The translations under genes and the position numbers were made by a program. Below the pieces are notes generated by a model. It searched no databases, had not been told where the DNA came from, and saw only the letters and a program-made list of their open reading frames with translations. DNA of 64,000 bases from Candidatus Methylopumilus universalis (GTDB lineage: Bacteria > Pseudomonadota > Gammaproteobacteria > Burkholderiales > Methylophilaceae), in contig NZ_CP040968.1 of the NCBI RefSeq assembly GCF_006365315.1, positions 1,054,001 to 1,118,000 on the forward strand, given 5' to 3'. Positions 19,195-27,144 of this stretch are shown piece by piece (the first letter of the stretch is position 1; every line of letters starts with the position of its first letter).

Positions 19195-19317
19195 AGTTTT
19201 TACTAAGGGTTTTAAAAGAAGTAAACTCTCTTGTCACTTTAAAATTTTAAAGTGTTTCGCTTTAAAGACTCTAAGGTGCTTCGAAGGCTTACTTTCAGCA
19301 CAATTTGACTTGTGCTT
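19195..19317 (-). promoter_or_regulatory. Long, hairpin-rich xoxF leader
   Basis: From the predicted transcription start near 19317 the xoxF message has about 135 untranslated bases. Three symmetrical elements lie in it: a stem of AGCACAA with TTGTGCT (19316-19297), a weaker TAAG/CTTA dyad around CTTCGAAG (about 19290-19270), and a perfect 20-base palindrome CACTTTAAAATTTTAAAGTG (19254-19235). They could be RNA structures, regulator binding sites, or both. The sequence is a direct observation. A regulatory role is inference. Confidence 0.5.
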
Positions 19318-19324
19318 GAATAGT

Positions 19325-19353
19325 AATATATGCCTCTTTTTTTTAAATTGCAA
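19325..19353 (-). promoter_or_regulatory. Candidate sigma-70 promoter of xoxF
   Basis: On the minus strand TTGCAA (19353-19348) and TATATT (19330-19325) are separated by exactly 17 bases, close to TTGACA-N17-TATAAT. It is the best match in the xoxF upstream gap and predicts a start near 19317. No experimental support is available here. Confidence 0.5.
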
Positions 19354-19467
19354 CAATTTAGTTACAATTTGTTAACACTTTTTTGTGGCTTTTTTGACAA
19401 AAAACCTGATTTCAGCAATTTTTGTTAAAATAGCTAATAAAATCAATAAGAAAGACAAAAATTTCCT

Positions 19468-20433
19468 ATGCCAACTGACTCTTTATATACCTTATATCCA
19501 GAGATATCCCCCTATCATGCCACTTGGATAGATCGGCCTCATGGGCACAAAGTTTATGTCGAGCTTTCAGGAAATCCTCATGGAAAACCGATTATTTTCC
19601 TCCATGGCGGGCCTGGAGGCGGTACTAACACAAAACAGCGCCAGTTTTTTGACCCTAAGCACTACCAAATCATTCTTTTTGATCAAAGAGGATGTGGTCA
19701 AAGTAAACCTTTAGGTGAAGTTAATGGCAATACCACGGCAGATCTTATATCTGACATGGAAGCCATTCGTGAACATCTTCATATTAAGCAATGGATTATT
19801 TTTGGCGGGTCCTGGGGCAGCGCTTTAGCGCTGGCATACGCCACTCAATACTCACAAACTGTCAAAGCACTTATATTGCGAGGCATCTTCTTAAGTCGGA
19901 TAAGTGAACTTGATTGGTTTTTAGATGAGGTTAAAGCTTTTTTTCCGGAAGCACATCGAACGCTTCTTCATTACTTGCCAGAGCATCAACGTGATGATCT
20001 TATAAAAAATTATAGTGCGCTTGTATTTTCAAACGATATAAAAATAAGTGGATCTGCTTCTATTGCTTGGAATCGATTCGAAGGTGGTCTTTTAAAATTA
20101 CTACCTCAAGTAGAAGAAAATAAAACGCACACCGATGAAGATATACAAAATGAAATTGCACGCGCACGCGTTCAACTTCATTACATCAAAGACAAATGTT
20201 TTATTGATGGGAAAAAAATATTAGAAGAAGTTAAAAAATTAAAAGATATTCCTACGACCATCATTCAAGGGCGCTACGATATGGTATGTCCGCCGATCAC
20301 GGCTTACGAGCTTCATCAGCATATGCCTCATGCCGATTTTATTATGGTGCCTGATGCAGGACACTCTGCGTCTGAGACATCTATGACGCATGAACTCATC
20401 AAAGCTACAAATAGCTACAGAACATTATCGTAA
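19468..20433 (+). CDS. pip: Prolyl iminopeptidase
   Basis: This 321-residue alpha/beta hydrolase removes N-terminal proline from peptides in the cytoplasm. It has the oxyanion motif HGGPGGG, the nucleophile elbow GGSWGS, a catalytic Asp in QGRYDMVCPP and His in PDAGHSAS. The N-terminal HKVYVELSGNPHGKP and DQRGCGQSKP segments are typical of S33 peptidases. It is read divergently from xoxF, with a 285-bp shared gap. Its TAA overlaps the ATG of the next gene (TAATG), so the two form a coupled pair. Confidence 0.93.
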   Translation: MPTDSLYTLYPEISPYHATWIDRPHGHKVYVELSGNPHGKPIIFLHGGPGGGTNTKQRQFFDPKHYQIILFDQRGCGQSKPLGEVNGNTTADLISDMEAIREHLHIKQWIIFGGSWGSALALAYATQYSQTVKALILRGIFLSRISELDWFLDEVKAFFPEAHRTLLHYLPEHQRDDLIKNYSALVFSNDIKISGSASIAWNRFEGGLLKLLPQVEENKTHTDEDIQNEIARARVQLHYIKDKCFIDGKKILEEVKKLKDIPTTIIQGRYDMVCPPITAYELHQHMPHADFIMVPDAGHSASETSMTHELIKATNSYRTLS

Positions 20434-21671
20434 TGATCAAACTTCACCCTCTTTTTAAAAATCTTTATCAAAAAAAAGATGAATCACTTCCTGTTTTTAT
20501 GATGAAAGAAACATTAGCAGGTTGTAAACGACACAATGTGTTTGGTTTAACTGCATCTCTTTCTTTTTTTTCTCTCTTTGCTTTAATCCCAATGATCCTT
20601 CTCATTTTCTTTTTCTTAAGTCATTGGTTAGTCAACTCAGAATTTGCATTAGGAAAATTAGCACTTCTCACCAGCAATCTTTTGCCGCAAATAAGTAAAA
20701 AAATTATGCTTGAAGTCTTCAAGATATCAAGCCATACCAAAGCATGGGGAATCTTAGGTACCCTTATTCTATTGTGGGCAGCTACACCTCTCACAAGTTC
20801 GCTTCGCGCCAGCCTTCTTATTATTTCAGCCACTGAAGAAAATCCATCATTTTTAAAAAGTAAGATTCGAGATATCGTCGCTATCATTGGCATTCTTTTT
20901 CTTTTCTTTCTTTTCACGCTATCAGGCATGATCATGCAAAAAACGGCCGTCTTTTTTAGTGAATATTTAAGCTTTGTTAATTCACAAATGATTTATTTTA
21001 TGAGTTCATTTTCGTTTGTTGTTTTATCGCTGTCTCTTTTTAATCGATTTTTCTTCCCCATTAAGGTAGATGTAAAACATATTATTTTAGGTTCGTTACT
21101 GACAGCTTTTTTTTGGCTTCTGCTCCGCTCAACGTTCGATATCTTTTTATCTTTAAGTCATTCATACGGCACCTTCTTTGGCGGGATGCGCAATCTTTTC
21201 ATTTCACTCATCTGGTTATATCTGAATATTGCCTCTTATTTAATCGGTGTGGAGTTGATGGCGACACTACACAAAAAAGACATGCTGTTATTAAAAAAAT
21301 TATTTGATGACTCAATTCCCCTTTCAAGCTCTTTCATTCATTATCTTGCTTCACGTTACGGAAAAATATATAAGCAAAATGCAATGATTTTTGAGCAAGG
21401 TAATCGCGAACATAATGTGTATTTCATCGTTCAGGGATCAGTCAATTTAATTCAAGACGGTCGAGTGATACGCTCTTTAAAAGCGCATGAATATTTTGGT
21501 GAAATGGCAGTCTTAAATGAAACTCCAACCATTGCTTCCGCGATGTCAACGTCTAACGAATCTGAAATCATTGCGATTCCAAAAGTGCATCTTGAAATGA
21601 TGCTCGCTGATGAACCTAAAGTAGCGATGAAATTTTTAAGAAAAATGTCTTTGCGATTGCAACAACGCTAA
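20433..21671 (+). CDS. YihY/BrkB-family membrane protein fused to a cyclic-nucleotide-binding-type domain
   Basis: Residues ~20-285 form the six-helix YihY (BrkB, formerly RNase BN) domain, with GLTASLSFFSLFALIPM at the start and GSLLTAFFWLLLR plus YGTFFGGMRNLFISLIWLY later. Residues ~300-410 form a CRP-like cNMP-binding beta-roll, with FGEMAVLNETPTIASA in the phosphate-cassette position near residues 354-369. The canonical Arg of PRxA is Thr here, so classical cAMP or cGMP binding is doubtful. YihY proteins are inner-membrane proteins of unsettled function. The fused domain suggests ligand or localisation control. It follows pip by translational overlap. Confidence 0.88.
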   Translation: MIKLHPLFKNLYQKKDESLPVFMMKETLAGCKRHNVFGLTASLSFFSLFALIPMILLIFFFLSHWLVNSEFALGKLALLTSNLLPQISKKIMLEVFKISSHTKAWGILGTLILLWAATPLTSSLRASLLIISATEENPSFLKSKIRDIVAIIGILFLFFLFTLSGMIMQKTAVFFSEYLSFVNSQMIYFMSSFSFVVLSLSLFNRFFFPIKVDVKHIILGSLLTAFFWLLLRSTFDIFLSLSHSYGTFFGGMRNLFISLIWLYLNIASYLIGVELMATLHKKDMLLLKKLFDDSIPLSSSFIHYLASRYGKIYKQNAMIFEQGNREHNVYFIVQGSVNLIQDGRVIRSLKAHEYFGEMAVLNETPTIASAMSTSNESEIIAIPKVHLEMMLADEPKVAMKFLRKMSLRLQQR

Positions 21672-23251
21672 AAGTTTGCAGGTTTTAAATCAAAAGCAAT
21701 ACAAATTCTTTCTTCATTCGAACTAAAAGGTATCGTTCGATGAAAAACAGAAGATGGAAAGAAAACAACATCACCGACCTGAGGTAGGTATAGTTTTTTT
21801 TCAAAGTCATCATGCATTCTCGGATAATCATCACCATCAATACTTAATTCAATACCACCTTCATCAGGATGTTTTTTTTGTTGTGGAATCGATAAGTAAA
21901 CAGCTCCGCTGATCCAGCCTTCCTCATGAATATGTGATGAAAGATGTCCGCCTGTTTGCATTTTGACAAACCAAGAACTACTAAACTCAATCGTTTTTGG
22001 AAAAGCCTTAATGAACATTGAATCTTCATGCTTATAGTGGTCATAGTATTTTTTAATAAGCAATGTAATTTCTTGTGCCAATCTTTTAAATGAAGGCTCT
22101 TTCCTTTTAAAAAGATTGCCTGATGACTGAGTGCCATTCACCAAACGACTTTGCATGCGCTCTGAAATATCAGCTTCATTAATATCATTTAAAAGAGATT
22201 GTAATAAATTGTCCTTGGGATCTTTTAATGCATCCACTTGACCGTGAAACGCAAAATGGAGTGGGTCTGGACAAAAATTATACTCATCTTTTTTATGAAA
22301 GTTTTTTGCAAAGTGGGTTGAGAGAGTTGCTAAAAGTGGGGAGGTATTTTTTTTAACCATCGCGACACTTAATTCTTTTTCGAAGATATCAAATTGTTTT
22401 GTCTTGTATAAACAATAGAGAGCTCGCTCTTCCCAGTCGTTTAATTGAGAGGCTTTATAAAACTCATAGGCATCCTGAAATTTTTTATTGTCATGAAGAA
22501 ATGTTGCAAGATTGTAATTAGCGATTGGGTTTTCTGGGTCAATTGATACAGCTTCCCTTAACCAGCGATTTGCTTCCGCAATTTCGCCTTGGTGCCATAA
22601 CGCATCACCGATGACTGAGCAAACTTCCGCATCCTGCGGATTCTTCTCCAACGCTTTTCGGTAAGATTGAATCGCCTCTTCCAAATGGCCTTGATTGCGA
22701 TAGGCATTGCCTAAATTAAAATGACCTCGTGCGTGATCTTGGATTTTAAGTGACTGCTTAAAAGACTGAATGGCTTGATCAAATTCGCCCTGCACCAAAT
22801 AGACAGCACCGACACTGCCATGTGCCTCATAGAATCCTGGCTCTAATTCGATCGCTCTTTGATAAGCACTTAAAGCTTTGTCAAATTCTGATTGGCTTTG
22901 GTATGCAATGCCAAGATTAAAGTAAGCTACGACTAGATCAGGTTTAATCTTTATTGCTTTTTGATAGTGAAGAATTGCATCTTCACTATCACCCATTTGG
23001 TATAAGACTGAACCTAAATTAAATTGCATCTCTGCAAATTGAGGTTGAATTTTTAAAATATTGCGATAACTCTCTGCCGCCTCTTTGAATTTTTTTTGTG
23101 CCTCTAGGGATACGCCTAAGACATTATGCAAAATTAGTTCTTGCGGAAAATCTTCCAATAAAGCTTTCGCTTTTTTTTCTGCTAAGGCGAATTGACTGGA
23201 TTGGTGAAGTTGAATTAAATCATTCGCATCTGATGATTTAAAAAGCTTCAT
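21668..23251 (-). CDS. TPR protein with C-terminal putative 2OG-Fe(II) oxygenase domain
   Basis: About ten tetratricopeptide repeats fill residues ~10-270 (for example FAEMQFNLGSVLYQMGDSEDA and later copies). They are followed by a linker and a C-terminal 2-oxoglutarate/Fe(II) oxygenase-like domain. Likely metal-site residues are His440 or His442 (SHIHEEGW) and His504 (SSVFHRTIPF), with Arg and Asp in ERICIAFDL. The fold suggests hydroxylation of a protein or peptide held by the repeats, but the substrate is unknown. There is no signal peptide. The stop codon overlaps that of the convergent YihY-cNMP gene by 4 bases. Confidence 0.85.
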   Translation of the reverse strand: MKLFKSSDANDLIQLHQSSQFALAEKKAKALLEDFPQELILHNVLGVSLEAQKKFKEAAESYRNILKIQPQFAEMQFNLGSVLYQMGDSEDAILHYQKAIKIKPDLVVAYFNLGIAYQSQSEFDKALSAYQRAIELEPGFYEAHGSVGAVYLVQGEFDQAIQSFKQSLKIQDHARGHFNLGNAYRNQGHLEEAIQSYRKALEKNPQDAEVCSVIGDALWHQGEIAEANRWLREAVSIDPENPIANYNLATFLHDNKKFQDAYEFYKASQLNDWEERALYCLYKTKQFDIFEKELSVAMVKKNTSPLLATLSTHFAKNFHKKDEYNFCPDPLHFAFHGQVDALKDPKDNLLQSLLNDINEADISERMQSRLVNGTQSSGNLFKRKEPSFKRLAQEITLLIKKYYDHYKHEDSMFIKAFPKTIEFSSSWFVKMQTGGHLSSHIHEEGWISGAVYLSIPQQKKHPDEGGIELSIDGDDYPRMHDDFEKKLYLPQVGDVVFFPSSVFHRTIPFSSNEERICIAFDLKPANF

Positions 23252-23262
23252 ATCGATCTTGT

Positions 23263-23781
23263 TTAATGATGCGGTGTATCTTCTGCAATTTTATCCATAA
23301 TCGCAAAAAGAACACCTGAAACAATAAAGGTGATATGAATCCCAACCATCCAAGCCATTTGCGTATTCGTTAATATCTGGCCTGGTGTAGATGCATGCAT
23401 AAATGCTTTTAAAAGATCAATCGCTGAAATAGCTACAATCGAACCAATTAATTTAAGCTTTAGTCCTGAATAATCCACTTTACCCATCCAATGTGGTTTA
23501 TCTTCATGGTTATCTACATCAATTTTAGATACAAAATTTTCATATCCGCTAAAAATAACCATAATGAGAAGATTGGCCACAAGCGTCATGTCAACTAAAG
23601 CAAGTATAGACAAAACGATTTCTCGTTCTGGCGTGTCAACAACTGTCATGACTATATGAAAAAATTCTTGTCCAAATTTTACAAACAAACATAAGAGACC
23701 ACCTACTAAACCTAAATACATAGGTGCCAGTATCCAGCGACTCTTAAATACGACTTTCTCTAAAATTTCTTCAGTTTTCAT
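23263..23781 (-). CDS. YqhA/UPF0114 family membrane protein
   Basis: This 172-residue inner-membrane protein has four hydrophobic helices (about residues 15-40, 55-80, 108-130 and 140-162). It shows the family blocks FKSRWILAPMYLGL and ILALVDMTLVANLLIMVIFSGYENFVSKID. The family is widespread in Proteobacteria, and no biochemical role is established. It lies 11 bp after the TPR/oxygenase gene's upstream end on the same strand, so it probably comes first in that two-gene unit. The upstream gap holds a 10-bp inverted repeat at 23819-23854. Confidence 0.85.
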   Translation of the reverse strand: MKTEEILEKVVFKSRWILAPMYLGLVGGLLCLFVKFGQEFFHIVMTVVDTPEREIVLSILALVDMTLVANLLIMVIFSGYENFVSKIDVDNHEDKPHWMGKVDYSGLKLKLIGSIVAISAIDLLKAFMHASTPGQILTNTQMAWMVGIHITFIVSGVLFAIMDKIAEDTPHH

Positions 23782-23818
23782 GCAAGCTCCACAGGTTGGC
23801 GTTAATTGGATAAATCAT

Positions 23819-23854
23819 ATCATTACTCTGCTATCGATATCTGTGAGTAATGAT
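23819..23854. repeat. 10-bp inverted repeat between yqhA-like and rodZ-like genes
   Basis: ATCATTACTC (23819-23828) is an exact inverted copy of GAGTAATGAT (23845-23854), with a 16-base spacer containing ATCGATAT. It is centred between two divergent genes and could be a shared operator or a hairpin. No regulator is known for it. Confidence 0.5.
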
Positions 23855-23908
23855 TGAAAAAAACTATTATTAGGATACTATTTTATCTTTACTTTCGTAA
23901 GTCATGTA

Positions 23909-24841
23909 ATGTCAAACGATTCAATTATTATTCATGGCCATCTTTTAAAAGAGGCGCGGGAAGATTTAAATCTTTCTGTGGAGGATGTCGCCCGTCAGTT
24001 AACTTTAAGTAGCAAACACATCACCTCGATGGAAGAAAATAAGACAGATGGGTTTGTATCTACTCCAATCAAACTAATTTCTGTCAGAAAATATATAGCC
24101 TTTCTTGAGTTAGATTTTGATGCGGTCGTTGAACATAAAAAAAATAAAACAAAGTCTTTGCTGCTCCCTGAGCCAGAAATTGACAAAGATGTTGTTGACG
24201 CAGAAGAGCCCTCTAATAAGAAAATACTTTTATTATTAAAAATAAAATTATTCTTTCTGTGGGCAAAAACGCACATTAAAGTGCGCTATATTTTTTACTT
24301 CATTACTTTTCTTTTTATTTCTAACTTTTTGATTGGCGTGTATCAGAAGTATGCTGTCGCTCACAAAAATTTTGAAGGGCGCGAAGTTGATTTGCCTAAT
24401 TTAGAATCCCTTCCAAATGATATTGCGACTTATGAAATGAAACCTGGCGAGCAAAAATCAGAATCCTTTGAAGTGCTTCCTATACAAATCAAAAAAACAG
24501 AAGAAAATAAAAGAGATGTTAAGGATCTTGCAATTAAAATGTGTGATCAAATGGTTTCAAAACCAATCACACAAATATCATCCCCTACAGACCCTCTGAA
24601 ACCTAGCGATTACTTTCACATTATCTCAAAAGGCCCACAAACGATTTGTATACTAGACAGCAAGGGCAAAGAAGATAAATATGTAATGACTGAAGGTCAA
24701 AAATTAACGTATCGAGGTGGAAAGCCTCCTTTTAAACTTGTGATGCATCCCGAACTTAGTGAAATTTTTTATGAGGGCTGGCTAGTTAAACTCAAACCTG
24801 AACAAAGTTATGTTCAACTGAATCCTAAAACTTATAATTGA
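23909..24841 (+). CDS. RodZ-like helix-turn-helix membrane protein
   Basis: The 310-residue protein has a cytoplasmic HTH_25-type domain at residues ~9-70 (LLKEAREDLNLSVEDVARQL and TLSSKHITSMEE), one membrane helix at about 125-146, and a C-terminal beta-rich domain (~230-305) resembling the DUF4115 part of RodZ. RodZ links MreB to the cell wall and sets rod shape. The match is architectural and the protein is divergent. It is not next to ispG, the frequent RodZ neighbour. A DNA-binding role, with regulation from the membrane, is an alternative. Confidence 0.65.
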   Translation: MSNDSIIIHGHLLKEAREDLNLSVEDVARQLTLSSKHITSMEENKTDGFVSTPIKLISVRKYIAFLELDFDAVVEHKKNKTKSLLLPEPEIDKDVVDAEEPSNKKILLLLKIKLFFLWAKTHIKVRYIFYFITFLFISNFLIGVYQKYAVAHKNFEGREVDLPNLESLPNDIATYEMKPGEQKSESFEVLPIQIKKTEENKRDVKDLAIKMCDQMVSKPITQISSPTDPLKPSDYFHIISKGPQTICILDSKGKEDKYVMTEGQKLTYRGGKPPFKLVMHPELSEIFYEGWLVKLKPEQSYVQLNPKTYN

Positions 24842-24848
24842 AATAGAC

Positions 24849-25451
24849 TTATTTAAATTTTCTAACAGCGCCTGTAACGACGCCCCATATTTGAAACTGA
24901 ACCCCTTCTATAACTTCAATAGGGCTAAATGCTTCGTTTGCAGGTAGCAAGCGTGGGGAGCCATTTTTATTTTTAGCTAAAGTCTTGACGGTAAATTCAC
25001 CGTCTAATGATGCCAATACAATATCGCCAATGGAAGCTTCTTGAGATCGATCTACAATCACGACATCATCGTCATGAATACCAGCGTTATCCATAGAATT
25101 TCCTTTAATACGCACAAAAAAGGTCGTATCAGCTTCTCGAATAAGATAATCATTAAGATCCATTCTTTTCTCAACATGATCATCTGCTTGTGACGGAAGC
25201 CCTGCAGGCACCTTATGCTCGAATAGAGGAATCTTAGTTTTGGTCATCGCCTCATTCACCAAATCAATCGATACCACATTAGAAATTTCTTGGATCTTTC
25301 TTTTGGCGTAAGCCTCTAGGATATTTGAAATCACAGCAGTTTGGCTTTCTGGCACTCTAAGTAAAGTCGTCTTCTCACCAAATTTTCCGGTGCCTGATTT
25401 TCGTCCAGCGCCTGGTCTTTTACCGCCTCGAATAGGAACAATTTTTTTCAT
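24849..25451 (-). CDS. UmuD/LexA-like S24 autopeptidase with basic N-terminal arm
   Basis: The 200-residue protein has an S24 peptidase domain with cleavage site Ala83-Gly84, nucleophile Ser119 (GNSMDNAGIHDDD) and Lys156 (GEFTVKTLA). The N terminus, GGKRPGAGRKSGTGKFGEKT, is basic and glycine-rich, and is followed by a short helical region instead of a LexA winged helix. This resembles UmuD-type proteins with an extra arm. No umuC is adjacent. It may act as a SOS-type self-cleaving regulator or a polymerase-accessory subunit; I cannot decide which. The start at 25451 is chosen because a further upstream extension lacks family character. Confidence 0.75.
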   Translation of the reverse strand: MKKIVPIRGGKRPGAGRKSGTGKFGEKTTLLRVPESQTAVISNILEAYAKRKIQEISNVVSIDLVNEAMTKTKIPLFEHKVPAGLPSQADDHVEKRMDLNDYLIREADTTFFVRIKGNSMDNAGIHDDDVVIVDRSQEASIGDIVLASLDGEFTVKTLAKNKNGSPRLLPANEAFSPIEVIEGVQFQIWGVVTGAVRKFK

Positions 25452-25651
25452 TTGAATATTGTAACAAGAATCAAATGAAAAGAAAGCTTTATTTTGAATT
25501 AAGTAGATATCGACGGAACCCTTATCTATTGTGAAAAAAATTGAATATGACTGTTGACAAGGCTTAAAAATCAATGCAAAGTACGCCTAGACCTTCTATG
25601 ACGCTGTCATTTCAATGGTCTTACATATCTTAATTTACATTTGGAGGAATT

Positions 25652-25924
25652 ATGAATAAAGGCGAACTAATCGAAGCAGTTGCAAAAGCAGCAGGTTCAA
25701 CAAAAGCAGACGCTGGTCGTGCGATTGATGCAACACTTGCAGCTATCACTAAAGCACTTAAAAAAGGTGACGTAGTAACGCTCATCGGTTTTGGTACTTT
25801 TAAAGTTTCTAAACGCGCTGCACGAGTTGGTCGTAACCCACAAACTGGTAAAGAACTTAAAATACCAGCACGTAAGGCTCCAACATTCAAAGCAGGTGCT
25901 GCGCTTAAAGCGGCAGTTAACTAA
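25652..25924 (+). CDS. hupB: DNA-binding protein HU
   Basis: This 90-residue histone-like protein compacts and bends DNA as a dimer. It has the typical start [21 protein letters not shown], the motif [25 protein letters not shown] and the beta-arm residues before [14 protein letters not shown] strong GGAGG ribosome-binding site stands 6 bases before ATG. A TTGACA at 25554-25559 is the likely -35 box, though the -10 is poor. A perfect hairpin terminator follows. Visible codon use is biased as in highly expressed genes. Confidence 0.97.
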   Translation: MNKGELIEAVAKAAGSTKADAGRAIDATLAAITKALKKGDVVTLIGFGTFKVSKRAARVGRNPQTGKELKIPARKAPTFKAGAALKAAVN

Positions 25925-25946
25925 GCTTAGAATTAGTTATTCATAT

Positions 25947-25981
25947 AAAAGCGCTTGGGTTTAAACCCAAGCGCTTTTTTT
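25947..25981 (+). terminator. Rho-independent terminator after hupB
   Basis: A perfectly symmetrical stem AAAGCGCTTGGG/CCCAAGCGCTTT around TTTAAA is followed by a T-run on the plus strand, 22 bp past the HU stop. It separates HU from the phospholipase-D gene. Confidence 0.93.
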
Positions 25982-26001
25982 ATGCCTTAAAATAAAGCGC
26001 T

Positions 26002-27144
26002 ATGCCTTATTACATCAAAGGAAACAAAATTGAATTGCTTAAAAACGGCAAAGATTATTTTGCCGCTGTTATTCAATCCATCAAAAAAGCCCGAAAAAGT
26101 ATTTTTATAGAGGCCTATATATTTAGCCATGATGTGACGGGTAAGAAAATCTTAACCGAGCTTAAAGAAGCTAGCCAAAAAGGGATTAAAGTTTATTTGC
26201 TTCTTGATGGATTCGGAAGCCGTGATCTCTCACAAAAAGTTATTAATGAAATCAAATCCTCTAAAATTCACTTCCTTTTTTACCATCCTAAAATTTCACC
26301 TTATCAAATGAAGCGTATTTCATTAAGACGACTTCATCGCAAAATGATTTTAATCGACCATGAAATCGCCTATATCGGAGGTATCAATATTATTGATGAT
26401 ATGCATGTGCCCAATGGCAAAGGACCACGCATTGACTATGCGGCGCAATTAAAAGGGCCTGTCGTTCATCTCATCAGTCTAAGTATGGTGAAACTTTGGA
26501 AAAGAGTGTCATGGTCACATTTAGAGAAATCATTTACTCCAAAAAATTTCCAAAAACAAATAGCGGAATATCCCAATGGTACAAAACTTAATTTTATTGA
26601 GCGTGATAATTTTCGCCACAGACAAGATATTGAAAAAGCTTATTTACATGCTATCGAAAATGCTCAAGACGAAATACTTATTGCAAATGCCTACTTTATT
26701 CCAGGCAAAAGATTTGAGAGGGCTTTAATTGCAGCGGCACATCGCGGTGTATCGGTAACGCTTCTCTTAAAAGGCGAAATAGATTATTTCTTATCGAACG
26801 CTACACGAGCCTTTTATGGAAAATTTTTAAAAGAAGGTATTACCATCTTTGAATACACAAAAAGTTTTATGCATAGCAAGGTGGCAGTGATTGATGGAAC
26901 CTGGTCGACCATAGGATCTTCTAATATTGACCCTTTCAGCCTTTTGCTTGCCCGAGAAGCAAATATTTTTATTTGGGATAAATCTTTTGCATCTCAACTT
27001 AAGAAAAATATCGAAGAAGATATTCGATTGGGAGGTACTGAGATTCTCTTAAAAGACTGGGACAAATCACACTTAATTAAAAGAATAAAATCTCGTATTG
27101 CATATTTTATTATTCGAATAAGTTTAGGTATCGCTAATATTTAA
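26002..27144 (+). CDS. Cardiolipin synthase-like phospholipase D family protein (ClsB type)
   Basis: The 380-residue protein has two HKD motifs: LHRKMILID with YIGGINI at residues ~110-130, and MHSKVAVID with TIGSSNID at ~290-310. This is the arrangement of bacterial cardiolipin synthases, which join phosphatidylglycerol or PE-derived phosphatidyl groups. It has no long N-terminal membrane segments, so it is more like ClsB than ClsA. It begins 20 bp after the HU terminator. Substrate preference cannot be read from the sequence. Confidence 0.85.
   Translation: MPYYIKGNKIELLKNGKDYFAAVIQSIKKARKSIFIEAYIFSHDVTGKKILTELKEASQKGIKVYLLLDGFGSRDLSQKVINEIKSSKIHFLFYHPKISPYQMKRISLRRLHRKMILIDHEIAYIGGINIIDDMHVPNGKGPRIDYAAQLKGPVVHLISLSMVKLWKRVSWSHLEKSFTPKNFQKQIAEYPNGTKLNFIERDNFRHRQDIEKAYLHAIENAQDEILIANAYFIPGKRFERALIAAAHRGVSVTLLLKGEIDYFLSNATRAFYGKFLKEGITIFEYTKSFMHSKVAVIDGTWSTIGSSNIDPFSLLLAREANIFIWDKSFASQLKKNIEEDIRLGGTEILLKDWDKSHLIKRIKSRIAYFIIRISLGIANI

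Noticed and set aside
19381-19467. Clear promoter for the prolyl iminopeptidase gene
   Set aside because: TTGACA is present at 19394-19399, but the only good -10 (TAAAAT at 19426) is 26 bases away, which is too far.
25452-25574. 41-residue N-terminal extension of the UmuD-like protein
   Set aside because: The segment has no family character and would use up the promoter region. The start at 25451 gives a normal N terminus.
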